DNA from: Clostridium sp. K4410.MGS-306
GTDB lineage: Bacteria; Cyanobacteriota; Vampirovibrionia; Gastranaerophilales; Gastranaerophilaceae
Direction: 5' to 3'
NCBI GenBank assembly: GCA_000980375.1
Contig: LARD01000026.1
Coordinates: 3,450 to 67,449 of the forward strand
DNA: 64,000 nt
Under the pieces are notes generated by a model. That model was given only the letters and a program-made list of their open reading frames with translations, was not told the origin of the DNA and searched no databases. This document shows positions 37,197 through 46,618 of the stretch, piece by piece (the first letter of the stretch is position 1; the number at the start of each line of letters is the position of its first letter). The position numbers and the translations under genes are program-made.

Positions 37197-38552
37197 CTAG
37201 TCAGGCAATACAGGGCCTTTGTATTTGTTATACAGGTTCATAACATCATCGCCGAATTTTTCACCATTGAGCATTCTTGCATACACCTCTGCAACAAATT
37301 CCAAAGGAGAACTTTTGGCATATCTAGAGACTGTTGAAGCAATAAACTGTTCTTCTTTGCTTTCCAAAAATCCTTTTGCCAGTGCACCGATTTTATCAGG
37401 TTTTCCTGTTTGCTTGTTATAAACAACGTGCATATCTTCATAATCCAGTATAGTATTTTTATGATGGAACAGATGACCTTCTTCGTGGTACAAAGTATCA
37501 AATACAGAGCGTTTTGAAGCGAGTATTTTTGAAGAAGGATGCTGATTAAAAGGCAGTCCTGTCAATGCATCTGAAGCCTCAAAGAGATAATCCACCTGTT
37601 CTTTATTAGTCATTTTTCCCAGTTCTTCAACTGATTTAAAAGACCCTTGCTTCATGTGTTTTTTAAGCAAATCAACAACGCCTTTTTGAGAATAAATATC
37701 ATTGATTATTGCCATAGGATTAGCATCAAGAACATTACTGTATGCATAATAGTCCTTAAATGATTTATTTAAAGCAACAATATCCATTTTGGACGCTTCT
37801 CCGTTAACAAATTTTGCAGATAACAGCATAATATCTAATTGCTTGTCTTTATTGAAAAAAGGAAGAATAGGCATTGCAATATCATTACCACCGTCTTTTC
37901 GAGGTGTAGCTTTAAATCTAAAATCTTTTAGCATTTTATCAATGGATTTATGGGCATTGTTAAAATAATCAACATTTACAATCAATGTTGAGTCCATATA
38001 AAAGCCTTTACCTGCGCCTGTTCTCATTGCTGCAATTACAGTTTTATATTTATCTTTTAATTCATCAGGAACAGGCATTACCTCTTTAGGGATATGGCCT
38101 TTGCCTTTGTATTTATTGTTTATATTAACAAGGCCTTCATTTACCCAGTTTGCCAAATCAAGGTCATTTGCTGTATCAAATTTTTTGATTTTCAAATGTT
38201 TTTTTGCAAACTCTTTTGCCTCTTCCATTGTTTTTGCAGGGGTAAAGTCAATATGTTCTGCAAGCTGTGTTACAGCTTTTAGTCTGCCTCTGATAATCAG
38301 CCCTGCTGCTGCCAAACCCAACGCCGCACCTGTTAAAATACCCCATTTTTTTGCAGTGCTTTTTTTCTTTTCTTCAACTTCAGTTGAGTGAGTTGAAAAA
38401 GAAACCTCATCCTGTGTCATAGGTACCAGTTTTTGTGCATTATAAGGCTTTTGCTGCCATTGAGGAGCTGTATTTGTATAATTATTTACATATGACATCC
38501 CTGATGTTTTCGGAATAGAGTTCATTAAATTTCCAAATGATACTTGCTGCAT
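37197..38552 (-). CDS. Putative zinc metalloprotease-like (zincin) protein with one membrane segment
   Basis: The 451-residue protein has a short N-terminus with the segment QQVSFGN, a hydrophobic segment (WGILTGAALGLAAAGLII, about residues 69-86) and a C-terminal region with a complete HExxH motif HEEGH (356-360). It is followed 58 residues later by PLEFVAEVYARML, where a glutamate (418 or 422) could be the third zinc ligand. This is a zincin gluzincin-like pattern. The remaining 250 residues are unknown. The start is supported by AGGTAGG before the ATG. Located divergently from the two-component genes with a 217-base gap. Confidence 0.7.
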   Translation of the reverse strand: MQQVSFGNLMNSIPKTSGMSYVNNYTNTAPQWQQKPYNAQKLVPMTQDEVSFSTHSTEVEEKKKSTAKKWGILTGAALGLAAAGLIIRGRLKAVTQLAEHIDFTPAKTMEEAKEFAKKHLKIKKFDTANDLDLANWVNEGLVNINNKYKGKGHIPKEVMPVPDELKDKYKTVIAAMRTGAGKGFYMDSTLIVNVDYFNNAHKSIDKMLKDFRFKATPRKDGGNDIAMPILPFFNKDKQLDIMLLSAKFVNGEASKMDIVALNKSFKDYYAYSNVLDANPMAIINDIYSQKGVVDLLKKHMKQGSFKSVEELGKMTNKEQVDYLFEASDALTGLPFNQHPSSKILASKRSVFDTLYHEEGHLFHHKNTILDYEDMHVVYNKQTGKPDKIGALAKGFLESKEEQFIASTVSRYAKSSPLEFVAEVYARMLNGEKFGDDVMNLYNKYKGPVLPD

Positions 38553-38557
38553 TATTA

Positions 38558-38628
38558 CCTACCTTGTTTTTCCTACCTGTATATTCATAAAATTGAGAAG
38601 TTAAAAATAATTGCTATTATCCCTACCT
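38558..38628. repeat. Three copies of CCTACCT before a two-component operon
   Basis: The heptamer CCTACCT occurs at 38558-38564, 38572-38578 and 38622-38628, next to CCTATCCTATCCTAT. OmpR-family regulators bind direct repeats, so these might be binding sites, but the spacings (14 and 50) are not the usual 10-11. Confidence 0.3.
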
Positions 38629-38712
38629 ATCCTATCCTATTAGGGATTTTACACAATATAATTGGATTACAGCCATAAAAAATTCGTTTTAACATTTCTT
38701 AATATTTACAAA

Positions 38713-38769
38713 TTATTGTCACCTCCTTTTTGATGTGAGAAAATAACGATATAAAAGGGGTGACAATAA
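38713..38769 (+). promoter_or_regulatory. Long hairpin that hides the ribosome-binding site of the response regulator
   Basis: TTATTGTCACCTCCTTTT (38713-38730) pairs with AAAAGGGGTGACAATAA (38753-38769), a 17-pair stem with one bulged T and a 22-base loop. The right arm carries the ribosome-binding site (AGGGGTGA) and ends at the base before the ATG, so in RNA the site is fully paired. The left arm contains CACCTCCTTT, which also resembles the 16S rRNA 3' tail. It could be a translational switch or a DNA operator. Confidence 0.6.
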
Positions 38770-39498
38770 ATGGCAAAAAGATTATTAGTTGTTGATGATG
38801 ATGACGAAATCAGAGAGTTATTAGAATTTGACCTTTCGCACAGTGGTTACAGCGTAGATACGGCCTGTGACGGAATGGATGGGTTGAACAAAGCTGTTAC
38901 AAACTCCTATGACCTTGTACTGCTTGATGTAATGATGCCAAAGATGAACGGTTTTGATGTTTGCAAAAACCTGAGAAAAGCAAAACCCGACATTCCAGTG
39001 CTGTTGTTGACTGCAAAAGGCACAATAACAGATAAAACACAGGGTTTTGACTGCGGGGCAGATGATTACCTTGTAAAACCCTTTGACATCCAGGAAGTTT
39101 TGCTAAGAGTAAAAGCTCTTTTAAGAAGAAATACGGATTCTTCCAACAGCGATACAGCCTTTAAACATGAAATACTCAAAATGGGAGATATTGAGCTATT
39201 CCCTGAATCATTAGAAACAGGAATTGAAGGAAAACGCATAAAACTTACACCCACTGAATTTGAGATTTTATACTGTCTTATGCAGCATTTTAATGATTCC
39301 GTATCTCTTGCTGTTTTGCTTGATGAAGTATGGGGTTATGACTCTGATGAAGATGTGAGGATGGTAAGAGTCCATGTTGGGGGGCTAAGGCAAAAAATTG
39401 AAGCTGATACAAAAAATCCAAAATATTTGCACACGGTCACAAATGTCGGCTACAAGCTCACACCTATTACAAACACTACAGACAACGGACAGGAATAA
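38770..39498 (+). CDS. OmpR-family response regulator
   Basis: The 242-residue protein has a receiver domain with DDDDEI near residue 9-14, the phosphoacceptor Asp53 (VLLDVMMP), Thr81 and Lys103 (LVKPFD), then a winged-helix DNA-binding domain (KLTPTEFEILYCLM, DEVWGYDSDEDVRMVRVHVGGLRQK). It is a DNA-binding partner of the histidine kinase downstream (TAATG overlap). The leader hairpin (38713-38769) covers its ribosome site. The regulon is unknown. Confidence 0.95.
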   Translation: MAKRLLVVDDDDEIRELLEFDLSHSGYSVDTACDGMDGLNKAVTNSYDLVLLDVMMPKMNGFDVCKNLRKAKPDIPVLLLTAKGTITDKTQGFDCGADDYLVKPFDIQEVLLRVKALLRRNTDSSNSDTAFKHEILKMGDIELFPESLETGIEGKRIKLTPTEFEILYCLMQHFNDSVSLAVLLDEVWGYDSDEDVRMVRVHVGGLRQKIEADTKNPKYLHTVTNVGYKLTPITNTTDNGQE

Positions 39499-41183
39499 TG
39501 AAAAACCCTATAAAATTTAAACGTTTAAAAATTGTAGAACAAATTATTCTTGTTCTGCTGCTTGCAGTTATTGTGCCTACCACCATAAGTGCAATTATTG
39601 TTAACAATATCAACCAGCACGCAGTAAGAAACGAACTGCAATATTCGGCCTTGAGCATTGCAGAATCTATTGCTTCTAATATTGAAACTTTTTCTGAATC
39701 TGGAGAAGACGAACTCAATCAGATAGTACTGGCGTTGCGTCATATTCCGTCAGAATTTGGAAAAGAAATATATCTCAAAGATATTTTAAACAATTCCAAC
39801 CTGATAACAGAAATGTATCTTGTAAAAAAGCAGGACACAGACAAATATATAAAATGGGATGATTACTCTGCATACAACAAAGAAAATAAAAATATCGAAA
39901 TTTTTCAAAAAATTGATAACAATTTCGCTGTAATGGCCAAAGTAGATGTAAAAATCTTTGAAAAGCAGGTCTTTAATATTTACAGAAAAGACGACAGACA
40001 GATTTATATCCTCAACAAAGACAACAAACTCGTTGCTGCTCACAATTACAACGAAAAAGACTTTAACAGGGTAACATATGCTTTGCCTAAAAAATTGGTT
40101 ATAGACAGACCTGTTATTTTTGGCAAGGTAAAAAACCAGCCTCTTGCTTATTTCAAGCTGTCTGACCCCGAAACAACAATCATAGTAAACACAACACACC
40201 ATATTACAAAAACAACAATCAACACCGCTCGCTCAAAAATTATACTCGCTCTTTGTGTATCAGCATTATTTATCATATTCGTTGTCGGGCTTTACACATA
40301 TTACCTTTACATAAACATTAGACAGTTGATAAAAGGGATAATGGCCCTATCAAAAGGAAACTACAAAAGAAAAGTAAGACTATTAACAAGTGTTTTTACA
40401 CCTCATGAAACTGTGTTCCTTGCTCAAGAATTCAACAAAATGGCTGACGAAATCAACAACACCTACAGGCAGCTAAAACATTCTAACAGAGAACTTAAAA
40501 AACTGGATGAATTCCGCTCTAACCTTATTGACACCGTAAGCCACGAGTTTCGCACCCCTTTAACAAGCATTAAAGGTTACACTTCAAGGCTATTGAGACA
40601 AGACATTGAACTGGATGAAGAAACTATCCAAAAATCATTAAAAATCATCAAAAATCAATCCGAACGTTTAAGCAGAATGGTGGAAGATCTCCTTGTCATT
40701 CCCGACATAGAAGGGGCAAAACTCAATTTAATTCTGCAAGAAGTTAATCTCGAAGATTCTCTAAACGATGCAATACTTTCAACAAAACATAAAGCTCAAC
40801 GAGAGATTATTGTTAATATACCCGACAATATACCGGAAGTAATAGCTGACACAGACAGACTGGAGCAGGTATTTATCAACCTTGTTGAAAACGCATACAA
40901 ATATTCCTATGAAAATACTGCAATACAGATAAATGTAAATATAGAAAAAAATCACGCCATTGTAAAAATATCAAACTCGTATGACTATATTCCACACGAT
41001 AAGCTCCAAAAACTCTTTGGCAAATTCACAAGGATTGATGACAAAACCACAAGAACAACACGAGGAACAGGGCTGGGCTTGTTTATTGTAAAAGGTCTGG
41101 TGCTTGCAATGAATGGAGCAATTGAGCTTGAATCTACCAAAGACAATGTTTTTAGTGTAATCATAAAACTTCCTCTGGCATAA
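39498..41183 (+). CDS. Sensor histidine kinase
   Basis: The 561-residue protein has TM1 (IILVLLLAVIVPTTISAIIV, about residues 14-33), a periplasmic region of about 190 residues, TM2 (IILALCVSALFIIFVVGLYTYYLYI), a HAMP domain (RQLIKGIMALSKGNYK), a phosphoacceptor His349 (SHEFRTPLTSIKGY) and an ATPase domain (LVENAYKYS, GTGLGLFIVKGL). Transcribed with its response regulator. The periplasmic domain looks like a dCache-type sensor, though the ligand is unknown. The C-terminus seems complete. Confidence 0.93.
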   Translation: MKNPIKFKRLKIVEQIILVLLLAVIVPTTISAIIVNNINQHAVRNELQYSALSIAESIASNIETFSESGEDELNQIVLALRHIPSEFGKEIYLKDILNNSNLITEMYLVKKQDTDKYIKWDDYSAYNKENKNIEIFQKIDNNFAVMAKVDVKIFEKQVFNIYRKDDRQIYILNKDNKLVAAHNYNEKDFNRVTYALPKKLVIDRPVIFGKVKNQPLAYFKLSDPETTIIVNTTHHITKTTINTARSKIILALCVSALFIIFVVGLYTYYLYINIRQLIKGIMALSKGNYKRKVRLLTSVFTPHETVFLAQEFNKMADEINNTYRQLKHSNRELKKLDEFRSNLIDTVSHEFRTPLTSIKGYTSRLLRQDIELDEETIQKSLKIIKNQSERLSRMVEDLLVIPDIEGAKLNLILQEVNLEDSLNDAILSTKHKAQREIIVNIPDNIPEVIADTDRLEQVFINLVENAYKYSYENTAIQINVNIEKNHAIVKISNSYDYIPHDKLQKLFGKFTRIDDKTTRTTRGTGLGLFIVKGLVLAMNGAIELESTKDNVFSVIIKLPLA

Positions 41184-41280
41184 TTGTTAACAGTTGTTAA
41201 CAATTGTGTTAAAAACATGCAATTATTTACTCTGCATATACTTTATAAATATATAGAGAGTAATAATCATTGAGGAAACA

Positions 41281-42444
41281 ATGGCAGATACTACCACTAT
41301 ACAGATTAGACCAACAGAGACAGGCTGGATTTTATCCAAAAAAGGCAAAGACGGAAAAGATGTCACACTAGAAATTGCAGACAAGGATAAAAACGGATTG
41401 CTTGATATTGGTACAGATGTTGAAATAGGCAAAAACCAAAACATCTTTACCGATGAAGAAATACAGGCAAGCTCTGATTACATATTTAGTGTCAAAAACG
41501 GTAAAGCTCCTGTTGACGGCTTCGATGAAAAAAGTCAGGAACTTGAAGAAGAAATTGCAGCAAAATATAACGAACAACAACGTGAACAGCGTCTTCAACA
41601 AGCATTGCACGGCAACACAGATTACAAGGGTGCAACAAAAAGCGCAAAGAGAAATAATCTGTGGTCAAAAATAAATATGGGTATGATGATAGGAGCAGGC
41701 GCGCTCAATACAGTTATGCCATTTCTTTTCAGACCTTGGCAATACAACGGAGGCAACCTCTGGGATATGCAAGGAGTGCTCTTTTCAAGTATGACAAACC
41801 TCATGAGCTCTGCCAACACAATAATGATGGCTCAATATGCAAATAAAGCAAATCAGTACATACAATCGCCACAAACAAGCGGAAATTATAAAACATTAAA
41901 TCCGTCAAATATTTCGGTACAAGATTTTATGAATTCGGTTGAAATATATAACAAACAACAACAAGAGCAAGCCGAAAAATACAAACAGGAAAAAGAAGCT
42001 GCTCAAGTTAAACAAGAAGCTGAAAGAACAGCTGCATTTGCAAAATCAATTTATACAAAAGCAAATGAAGAAGGCGCTGTTATTGACGATTCAAACAAAG
42101 CAAAATTAAACGATATTTACAAAACGTACAAAAAACCTGAAGAATACACGCAAGAAGAAAAAGAAATAATGCAAACAATAGGAGCTTATCCGCAAATTCC
42201 TTACAATGCAGTAGCAAAAGATGATGAGGAGTCGGGAAAATTAACAAAAGAGCTGGCTTCACAAATAGACAATCTTTTAAAACTGTATGAAACTGAAAGC
42301 GAATCTAACAATCTTGCAAAATCAGATTATGAATATTTAAAATCTTATATCATCAACAAAAAAGCAGCTCAAGGCACATTAACAAAAATGGATCTGGAAA
42401 ACCTTGATATAGTGATAAAAAGATCGCAACCAAAAAATATTTAA
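41281..42444 (+). CDS. Protein of unknown function with EF-hand-like loop and coiled coil
   Basis: A 387-residue protein. Near residue 40 an acidic loop (DKDKNGLLDIGTDVE) looks like an EF-hand. A hydrophobic stretch (NMGMMIGAGALNTVMPFLF) lies near residues 132-150 and another at about 165. A glutamine-rich coiled coil follows (EIYNKQQQEQAEKYKQEKE). The tail is lysine- and acid-rich. No family recognised. It follows the two-component operon but has a gap of about 97 bases, so its own promoter is likely. A strong terminator follows. Confidence 0.65.
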   Translation: MADTTTIQIRPTETGWILSKKGKDGKDVTLEIADKDKNGLLDIGTDVEIGKNQNIFTDEEIQASSDYIFSVKNGKAPVDGFDEKSQELEEEIAAKYNEQQREQRLQQALHGNTDYKGATKSAKRNNLWSKINMGMMIGAGALNTVMPFLFRPWQYNGGNLWDMQGVLFSSMTNLMSSANTIMMAQYANKANQYIQSPQTSGNYKTLNPSNISVQDFMNSVEIYNKQQQEQAEKYKQEKEAAQVKQEAERTAAFAKSIYTKANEEGAVIDDSNKAKLNDIYKTYKKPEEYTQEEKEIMQTIGAYPQIPYNAVAKDDEESGKLTKELASQIDNLLKLYETESESNNLAKSDYEYLKSYIINKKAAQGTLTKMDLENLDIVIKRSQPKNI

Positions 42445-42473
42445 AAAAAAGAGCTTTAAAAAGCTCTTTTTTG
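42443..42473. terminator. Bidirectional terminator
   Basis: Stem GAGCTT/AAGCTC (42451-42456 with 42461-42466), loop TAAA, flanked by A8 and T6. It ends the 41281 gene and, on the other strand, the 58-residue gene whose stop is at 42474. Confidence 0.85.
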
Positions 42474-42650
42474 TTATTTGGATGTCATTTGTGACTGTTT
42501 TTGTTTTATGTCCAGCGCGGCATTGTGTGCCAATAGATATACAGAACAAGTTTTGTAGTTTTTAAGATACCATGCACATTTTTCCTGTGCACAAACTATT
42601 TCTATATCGTTACCCGCACTCATTAACGGACAAATAGGTATTAAAGCCAT
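42474..42650 (-). CDS. 58-residue cysteine protein, unknown
   Basis: On the minus strand an ATG at 42650 is preceded by AGGAGAACGTAG. The frame reads MALIPICPLMSAGNDIEIV then CAQEKCAWYLKNYKTC and ends at a TAA at 42474. The four cysteines (about residues 7, 20, 25 and 35) are spaced like a small zinc- or iron-sulfur-binding protein. It follows the flavoprotein gene at 42666 by 15 bases, so the two form a transcript. The ribosome site, terminator placement and cysteine spacing support a real gene. Confidence 0.65.
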   Translation of the reverse strand: MALIPICPLMSAGNDIEIVCAQEKCAWYLKNYKTCSVYLLAHNAALDIKQKQSQMTSK

Positions 42651-42665
42651 TCTACGTTCTCCTGA

Positions 42666-43511
42666 TTATTTAAGTGATTCTGCCTGTTTGTATAAATTGC
42701 AGTTTTCGCTGCGTTTTTTTTCATAGTCTTTGTATATTTTGGTACGATTAATAACTTCGTCAAAATCGATTTGATGAGCATCAAAATCTGGTCCGTCCAC
42801 ACAGGCAAATTTAACTTCCCCGCCAACAGTAACACGGCACGCACCGCACATACCCGTACCGTCTACCATAATCGGGTTCATGCTGGCTTCTGTTTTGATA
42901 CCTTTTCCTCTTGTTAATTCTGCAACAGCTCTCATCATAGGCATCGGGCCAACAGCAATTGCATAATCAACTTTTTCTTTATTCATAATATCTTCCATAA
43001 CACCTGTTACAAAGCCCTTTGTTCCAAGGCTTCCGTCATCAGTTGTTATAAAAAGCTCTGTGCAGGCATCTTTCATTTTATCCTGCCAGAAAATTAAATC
43101 TTTTGTTCTTGCACCCATAATCATATAAACTTTGTTTCCGGCCTCTTTAAAAGCTTTTGCAATCAAGTAGCACGGAGCTGCACCGTAGCCGCCTGCCAGA
43201 CAGACAACAGTGCCATACTTTTCAATATGAGTGGGCTGTCCCAAAGGACCGACGATATCAACAAGTTCATCGCCGACTTCGAGCGTAGCAAGCTGTTTTG
43301 TTGTATAACCAACAGCCATAAAAACAATAGTGAGTTCGCCTTTTTCTCTGTCATAGTCAGCTATCGTCAAAGGCACTCTTTCACCGTCTTTTGAAACCCT
43401 TAGAATTATAAACTGCCCTGCTTGAGCATTTTTTGTAATATAAGGTGCATGAATTGTTAATTCATACTGATTTGCGCATAACTCTTTTTTTCTTAAAATT
43501 TTATAACCCAT
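42666..43511 (-). CDS. Ferredoxin-NADP reductase-like subunit (SudB/NfnA family)
   Basis: The 281-residue protein has an FAD domain (YELTIHAPYITKNAQAGQFIILRV; VPLTIADYD), an NAD(P)-binding domain (VVCLAGGYGAAPCYLIAKA) and four C-terminal cysteines around DGTGMCGACRVTV and FACVDGPDF that bind a [2Fe-2S] cluster. This is the alpha subunit of sulfide dehydrogenase / NADH-dependent ferredoxin-NADP oxidoreductase. The partner (GltD-like NfnB) is not next to it, only a 58-residue cysteine protein and the ATP synthase operon. It may bind a partner encoded elsewhere. Confidence 0.9.
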   Translation of the reverse strand: MGYKILRKKELCANQYELTIHAPYITKNAQAGQFIILRVSKDGERVPLTIADYDREKGELTIVFMAVGYTTKQLATLEVGDELVDIVGPLGQPTHIEKYGTVVCLAGGYGAAPCYLIAKAFKEAGNKVYMIMGARTKDLIFWQDKMKDACTELFITTDDGSLGTKGFVTGVMEDIMNKEKVDYAIAVGPMPMMRAVAELTRGKGIKTEASMNPIMVDGTGMCGACRVTVGGEVKFACVDGPDFDAHQIDFDEVINRTKIYKDYEKKRSENCNLYKQAESLK

Positions 43512-43557
43512 AATTCATTACCTGTAATGTACCTAGTGTATTGTATACCAATTTGTA

Positions 43558-44496
43558 CTAGTTTTTCAAGGCATCTGCACCTGATACAACCTCTGAAATT
43601 TCCTGTGTAATAGCAGCCTGACGAGCCTTGTTGTAATCGATTGTGAGCAGTCTTATCATTTCATCAGCATTGTTTGTAGCAGAAGACATGGCAGTCATTC
43701 TTGCAGCAAGCTCGCTTGCAACCGCTTCCAACAACGCTTGATAGATAATGTTTGTAATAAACATGGGAACAATTTTTTGCAAAATGTGGTCAGAATCTGG
43801 CTCAAATGCCATAAGCGGGTCTATTGAGTGTGATTCCGTATGTTTATCACCCAGTGCTTTTTCAACATCATCAACAGGAAGAATTTTCCAATCCTCAACC
43901 TTGTATGACATCATATTTTTAAAGCGGGTAGTAATAATTTCTATACTGTCAATTTTGTTGTCAACAAAGGCCTGAGCCATATCTTCTGCAATTACAATAG
44001 CGTTTGAAGAAGAAGGCTCCTGAGAAATTTTTGTATAAGCCTGCACTATCTCAAAGCCCTGTTCCTGTGCTCTTCTTTTTAAAGAAGCAACACCTTTTGT
44101 ACCGACAATAAAGAGTTTAGAATCTATGCCTTTTTCTTTATATTCCTGTATCCTCTTTAAAGTGAACCTTATAACGTTTGCGTTATAAGCACCGGCAAGC
44201 CCTTTATTTGAAGTAACAACAAGGATACCTGCGGTTTTTTGTTCTCTTTTTTGCATAAGTACAGGATAGTTGTCTATTGCTCTTTCAATTTTTAGACCGT
44301 TAGACGAGAACCCTTCAGTACTGGCAAGCACCTTTGCAAATGCTTCACCAAGAGCCCTTGAAAACGGACGGGCAGAGATTACTTTAATCTGTGATTTTTT
44401 CACCTTTGCAGCCGCAACCATTTTCATAGCTTTAGTGATTTTTTTTGTATTTTGTATACTTGAGATTCTGTCTTTTATGTCTAATAAATTTGGCAT
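43558..44496 (-). CDS. atpG: ATP synthase gamma subunit
   Basis: The gamma subunit is the central rotor shaft of F1. I chose the start at 44496 (MPNLLDIKDRISSIQNTKKITKAM), with AAAGGA upstream; a longer frame to 44571 has no ribosome site. The 312-residue protein has the typical N-terminal helix and C-terminal block ATNNADEMIRLLTIDYNKARQAAITQEISEVV. It is 11 bases after atpA and is the last gene of the atp operon in this window. No cyanobacterial regulatory insert is obvious. Confidence 0.95.
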   Translation of the reverse strand: MPNLLDIKDRISSIQNTKKITKAMKMVAAAKVKKSQIKVISARPFSRALGEAFAKVLASTEGFSSNGLKIERAIDNYPVLMQKREQKTAGILVVTSNKGLAGAYNANVIRFTLKRIQEYKEKGIDSKLFIVGTKGVASLKRRAQEQGFEIVQAYTKISQEPSSSNAIVIAEDMAQAFVDNKIDSIEIITTRFKNMMSYKVEDWKILPVDDVEKALGDKHTESHSIDPLMAFEPDSDHILQKIVPMFITNIIYQALLEAVASELAARMTAMSSATNNADEMIRLLTIDYNKARQAAITQEISEVVSGADALKN

Positions 44497-44506
44497 GGAT
44501 TTTCCT

Positions 44507-46024
44507 TTAATTAAATAAAGATGATTTGAAAGTTTCCAGGTTTTCTTTGAGAGCTTTTTTGTCTTCATCACTCAAAGCAGCACCATCGTTGAGTCTTTGA
44601 GCAAGATCAGACATATTGGCATCAAAGTATTCAAACCATTCTTTTTTGAATTTTTGAATATTCTTGTTATCGATATCATCGAGTATACCTTCGTTTGCAG
44701 CAAACAGGATGCTTACCTGTTTAGCAACGCTCAAAGGTGAATATTGAGGCTGTTTTAACACTTCTGTTAATTTTTGACCTCTTTTCAACTGGTCTTGAGT
44801 AGCCTTGTCAAGGTCAGAAGCAAACTGGGCAAAAGCTTCCAATTCTCTAAACTGAGCAAGGTCAAGTCTCAATTTACCGCCGACCTGTTTTGTAGCTTTA
44901 GTTTGAGCGGCACCGCCTACACGAGATACAGATATACCGGCGTTGATTGCAGGTCTGATACCGGAGTTAAACAAGCCTGTTTCTAAGAATATTTGACCGT
45001 CCGTAATAGAAATTACGTTTGTCGGAATATAAGCTGAAACGTCACCGGCTTGAGTTTCGATGATAGGCAATGCAGTAATAGAACCGCCGCCTAATTTGTC
45101 GCTCAATTTGCAAGCTCTTTCAAGAAGTCTTGAGTGGAGGTAGAATACATCCCCGGGGTAAGCTTCACGTCCCGGTGGTCTTCTCAACAGCAAGCTCATT
45201 GCACGATAAGCCTGTGCGTGTTTTGTCAAATCATCGTAAACAATAAGAACGTGTTTGCCCTGTTCCATAAATTCTTCAGCAATTGCTACACCCGCAAACG
45301 GTGCAATAAACTGCAAAGGAGCAGACTCATCAGCTGTAGCTGAAACAATGATTGTGTAATCCATTGCACCAAAGTCTTCCAGTTTTTTGGCAAGTTGTGC
45401 AACGGTAGAAGTTTTTTGTCCGATTGCAACATAAACACAAATTACATCCTTACCTTTCTGGTTGATGATTGTGTCGATAGCAATAGCAGTTTTACCTGTT
45501 TGTCTGTCGCCGATAATCAACTCACGCTGACCACGTCCGATAGGTGTCAGAGCATCAATCGCAGTCAAACCAGTTTGCAGCGGCTGGTGAACAGATTTTC
45601 TAGAAACAATACCCGGAGCAACTCTTTCTACAGGTCTTGTTTTTTCGTAGTGGATATCGCCTTTGCCGTCAACTGGTTTACCTGTCGGGTTAACGATTCT
45701 TCCGATAAGACCATCACCTACCGGTACAGAAGCGATTCTGCCAGTAGTTTTTACAGTCATACCTTCTTTAATATGCTGATATTCACCAAGGATAACAACA
45801 CCTACATTGTCTTCTTCAAGGTTAAGAGTAATACCCAGTGTGCCTTTGCCGTCTTCAAATTCGACAAGCTCGTTTGACATTGCATTGCGCAAGCCGTAGA
45901 CACGGGCAATACCATCACCGACTTCCAGTACAGAGCCAATATTTGAAACTTCCATTTCGGAAGCGTAATTTTCAATTTTGGCTTTGATTATAGAAGTAAT
46001 TTCATCCGGTCTTATTGTTGCCAT
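44507..46024 (-). CDS. atpA: ATP synthase alpha subunit
   Basis: The 505-residue protein is the non-catalytic nucleotide-binding subunit of F1. It has the P-loop GDRQTGKT (172-179), [14 protein letters not shown], and the family block [21 protein letters not shown]. The start codon has AAGGA upstream. It lies between the delta and gamma genes, as in cyanobacteria. Confidence 0.97.
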   Translation of the reverse strand: MATIRPDEITSIIKAKIENYASEMEVSNIGSVLEVGDGIARVYGLRNAMSNELVEFEDGKGTLGITLNLEEDNVGVVILGEYQHIKEGMTVKTTGRIASVPVGDGLIGRIVNPTGKPVDGKGDIHYEKTRPVERVAPGIVSRKSVHQPLQTGLTAIDALTPIGRGQRELIIGDRQTGKTAIAIDTIINQKGKDVICVYVAIGQKTSTVAQLAKKLEDFGAMDYTIIVSATADESAPLQFIAPFAGVAIAEEFMEQGKHVLIVYDDLTKHAQAYRAMSLLLRRPPGREAYPGDVFYLHSRLLERACKLSDKLGGGSITALPIIETQAGDVSAYIPTNVISITDGQIFLETGLFNSGIRPAINAGISVSRVGGAAQTKATKQVGGKLRLDLAQFRELEAFAQFASDLDKATQDQLKRGQKLTEVLKQPQYSPLSVAKQVSILFAANEGILDDIDNKNIQKFKKEWFEYFDANMSDLAQRLNDGAALSDEDKKALKENLETFKSSLFN

Positions 46025-46051
46025 TTTACTTTCCTTTATTGATTGTACTTT

Positions 46052-46606
46052 CTATCTTAATACTTTTTTAAATCCTTCGAGTTTTGCAGCCATTGAACCG
46101 TCTATGGTTTTGTCTTGAATTTTTAACACAAGCCCTGCAATGATTTCGGGATTTATATCAAACTCAAACTTCACAGACTTTTGCAGTTTTTGTTCGAGTT
46201 TTTCTTTCAATCTTTGTTTTAAGTCGTCATCAATCTCAACTGCAGAGACAACACCGATTTTGAGTATATTATTAGCTTCGTCCATTGATTCTTCAAAACA
46301 ATAAAGAATCGCGCCGAGAAGATTTATTTTATTTTTTTCAAGCAGTATAAAGATAAGGTTTAATACGTCGTTATTGATTTTACCTTCGAATACAGACTTT
46401 ACCATCTCCTTTTTTTCCGTAAGCGGAATAACTGGATGAGCAAGAAAATTTGCAAGTTCGGCAACAGAGTCCATTGCCTCACACACGGTCTGCAAGTCAT
46501 TTTTGACGTTATCAAGCTCATTTTTGCTTTTTGCTACTTCGCTCAAAGCATCAGAGTATCTTTTTGCAAGTGGTATTAATTTGTTATCTATGGTTTTTGA
46601 CGTCAT
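46052..46606 (-). CDS. atpH: ATP synthase delta subunit
   Basis: The 184-residue protein is the stator cap that joins F1 to the b subunits. It has the N-terminal AKRYSDALSEVAKSKN and the C-terminal FEFDINPEIIAGLVLKIQDKTIDGSMAAKLEGFKKVL. Located between atpF and atpA, in the usual order. Confidence 0.94.
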   Translation of the reverse strand: MTSKTIDNKLIPLAKRYSDALSEVAKSKNELDNVKNDLQTVCEAMDSVAELANFLAHPVIPLTEKKEMVKSVFEGKINNDVLNLIFILLEKNKINLLGAILYCFEESMDEANNILKIGVVSAVEIDDDLKQRLKEKLEQKLQKSVKFEFDINPEIIAGLVLKIQDKTIDGSMAAKLEGFKKVLR

Positions 46607-46618
46607 TTTTCTTATCCG

